From Hypsibius dujardini (taxonomy: Eukaryota; Tardigrada; Eutardigrada; Parachela; Hypsibiidae), in NCBI GenBank assembly GCA_001579985.1, contig LRSR01009580.1, positions 1 to 32,993 of the forward strand: a DNA stretch of 32,993 nt, in the 5' to 3' direction. The position numbers were made by a program, and so were the translations under genes. This document shows, in pieces, positions 31,973-32,993 of the stretch. Position 1 is the first letter of the stretch. Each line of letters begins with the position of its first letter. The notes beneath the pieces were generated by a model. That model worked only from the letters and a program-made list of their open reading frames with translations. It did not search any database and was not told the origin of the DNA.

Positions 31973-32708
31973 TCAGTTCTTGGTGTGCTTTTGGATCCAC
32001 TCCTTGATGGGTTTCAGCCCAAGAACGCGCTCTTGGTGGGCCTTCAGCAGCTTATAATTGTCCAACAAAGACGAATCGAAGGCTGGGTTGCGGAGGAAAA
32101 TAGTGACCGCAAAGTCAGCCCAAGTGGGCTTGCTACCCACGATGAATCCGTCTCCGTGCGGGTTCAACTGCAAGTAATGCTCGAGGACCTTCAAGTAGGC
32201 CTGCAGTTTAGTCTTGACAAAGTCTTCCTGCAATCCAATCTTCTTCTTTTCGTCTTTCTCGCTGTCGAGGGCGGAAAACGCTCTTGCAGCATCGTTGACA
32301 TAATCCACCACCGCATCTGAAAAACATCAATATTTAAAAAGCTTCAAGTTTATGAATAGGATGTTTCTATATGATTTAAGGTGTACCCATTCCGATTACG
32401 AAGAGCTAAAAGTTTTACTCACCAGCAAGGGCTGTTTCGAAGTTGTCTTTCCCAGTCAGGTTGGTCTGTCGAGCTACGTAGCGCGCAATGGTGATGCTCT
32501 CCGGGATGATCTTTCCATCGACGTCGAGGATCGGCAAAGTTCCGTGCGGAGTTGTGCCTTTCAAGGACGGCCAGTCGGAGCCCTGGATGCGAACGTCTTC
32601 GAATTCTTGTCCGGCATACGCGAATGTCCATCGGATCAGTTCGGCGCGTCCGGGAGCGTCGAAGTAGGTCAGGCGATACTTGTGGGATTTATTTAAGTGG
32701 CAGGGCAT
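31973..32708 (-). CDS. Sigma-class glutathione S-transferase 2
   Basis: Two exons on the minus strand, 32423-32708 and 31973-32316, split by a 106-nt intron at phase 1 directly before the D of D-A-V-V-D-Y, the same place as in GST 1. The product is 209 residues. It has the catalytic tyrosine at 15 (RLTYFDAPGRAEL), W46, TLPILDVDG, ES at 70-71 (PESITIARYVAR) and PTWADFAV in the helical half. The N-terminus is six residues longer than in GST 1. By eye the two proteins are roughly half identical, so the duplication is not recent. It points toward GST 1, with about 3.5 kb between the two stop codons. Confidence 0.95.
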
Positions 32709-32805
32709 TTTAAAGTTCGAGACGAGAGCGAAGTAGCAGATATTTAAAAGTGAATACACTATTTGCCGGGAAGGAATGAGAAGGACGATTCCAGGTGAGA
32801 GATGA

Positions 32806-32813
32806 TTATATAA
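32806..32813 (-). promoter_or_regulatory. Possible TATA box of GST 2
   Basis: TTATATAA lies about 100 bp upstream of the GST 2 start codon, a plausible place for a core promoter with a short 5' UTR. Supported only by sequence and position. Confidence 0.35.
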
Positions 32814-32993
32814 GGTAATCGATGAATCCGGGATTGTGATATTGCACATTCGGCATTCGCACCCAAATGTGCTGACTCAACGGTATGGCGGGCATTATGA
32901 CGGGAGAGGTAAACAGCTGCGTACAATGTGACACTTCTATTGCCACCACACGCACAGAATGGCTGTGCAGTGTGGCGTTAGATTCGCCGCACA

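Noticed and set aside
31829-32320. Plus-strand frame of 163 codons
   Set aside because: Antisense shadow of GST 2 exon 2.
1-32993. CRISPR arrays, rRNA or tRNA genes, bacterial operons
   Set aside because: No regular spacer-repeat arrays, no rRNA or complete tRNA cloverleaf seen; the splice-interrupted genes point to an animal nuclear genome. The 20-bp array at 6853-7260 has no spacers.

Overview
This looks like nuclear DNA of an invertebrate animal. Genes are split by many short introns (about 50-120 nt, with some longer ones filled by repeats), splice sites are ordinary GT-AG, the intergenic DNA is AT-rich, and the proteins are metazoan families: an alpha-1,3-fucosyltransferase, a class A GPCR, natriuretic-peptide-receptor-like receptors, a MAM plus chitin-binding protein and sigma-class glutathione S-transferases. 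The chitin-binding domain and the divergent GPCR fit an ecdysozoan. My best guess is a tardigrade, but that is inference from protein flavour, not proof.

Layout. 1-457 (-): 5' end of a fucosyltransferase gene cut by the window edge. 2982-4028 (-): intron-less orphan GPCR. 7530-12774 (-) and 17520-20643 (-): two tandem paralogues of a single-pass receptor with an ANF-type ligand-binding ectodomain. I reconstructed 12 exons in each; eight consecutive internal exons have identical lengths in the two copies. Each ends in a tail of about 30-45 residues with no kinase-homology or cyclase domain, an architecture like the natriuretic peptide clearance receptor. 23995-25750 (+): a MAM domain followed by a CBM14 chitin-binding domain and a hydrophobic C-terminus, with one in-frame TAG. 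27493-28478 (+) and 31973-32708 (-): two sigma-class GSTs facing each other, with the same intron position. 30318-30623 (+): possible small multi-pass membrane protein.

Between the genes the DNA is rich in repeats. There are at least eight separate fold-back or MITE-like inverted-repeat elements, two dispersed repeat families each present twice, a decayed piggyBac-type transposase with a TTAA-bounded terminus plus a second lone terminus, an old reverse-transcriptase fossil of DIRS-like type, and a degenerate array of about 20-bp units just downstream of the first receptor. Several elements sit in introns of the first receptor and of the MAM gene, which helps explain why introns of receptor 1 are longer than those of receptor 2.

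The most useful observations are the tandem clearance-type receptors, a likely GC-AG intron in one of them, the missing first exon of the second, the TAG inside the MAM exon, and the 20-bp array. All exon models were made by eye from splice signals and paralogue comparison and have not been checked against transcripts.
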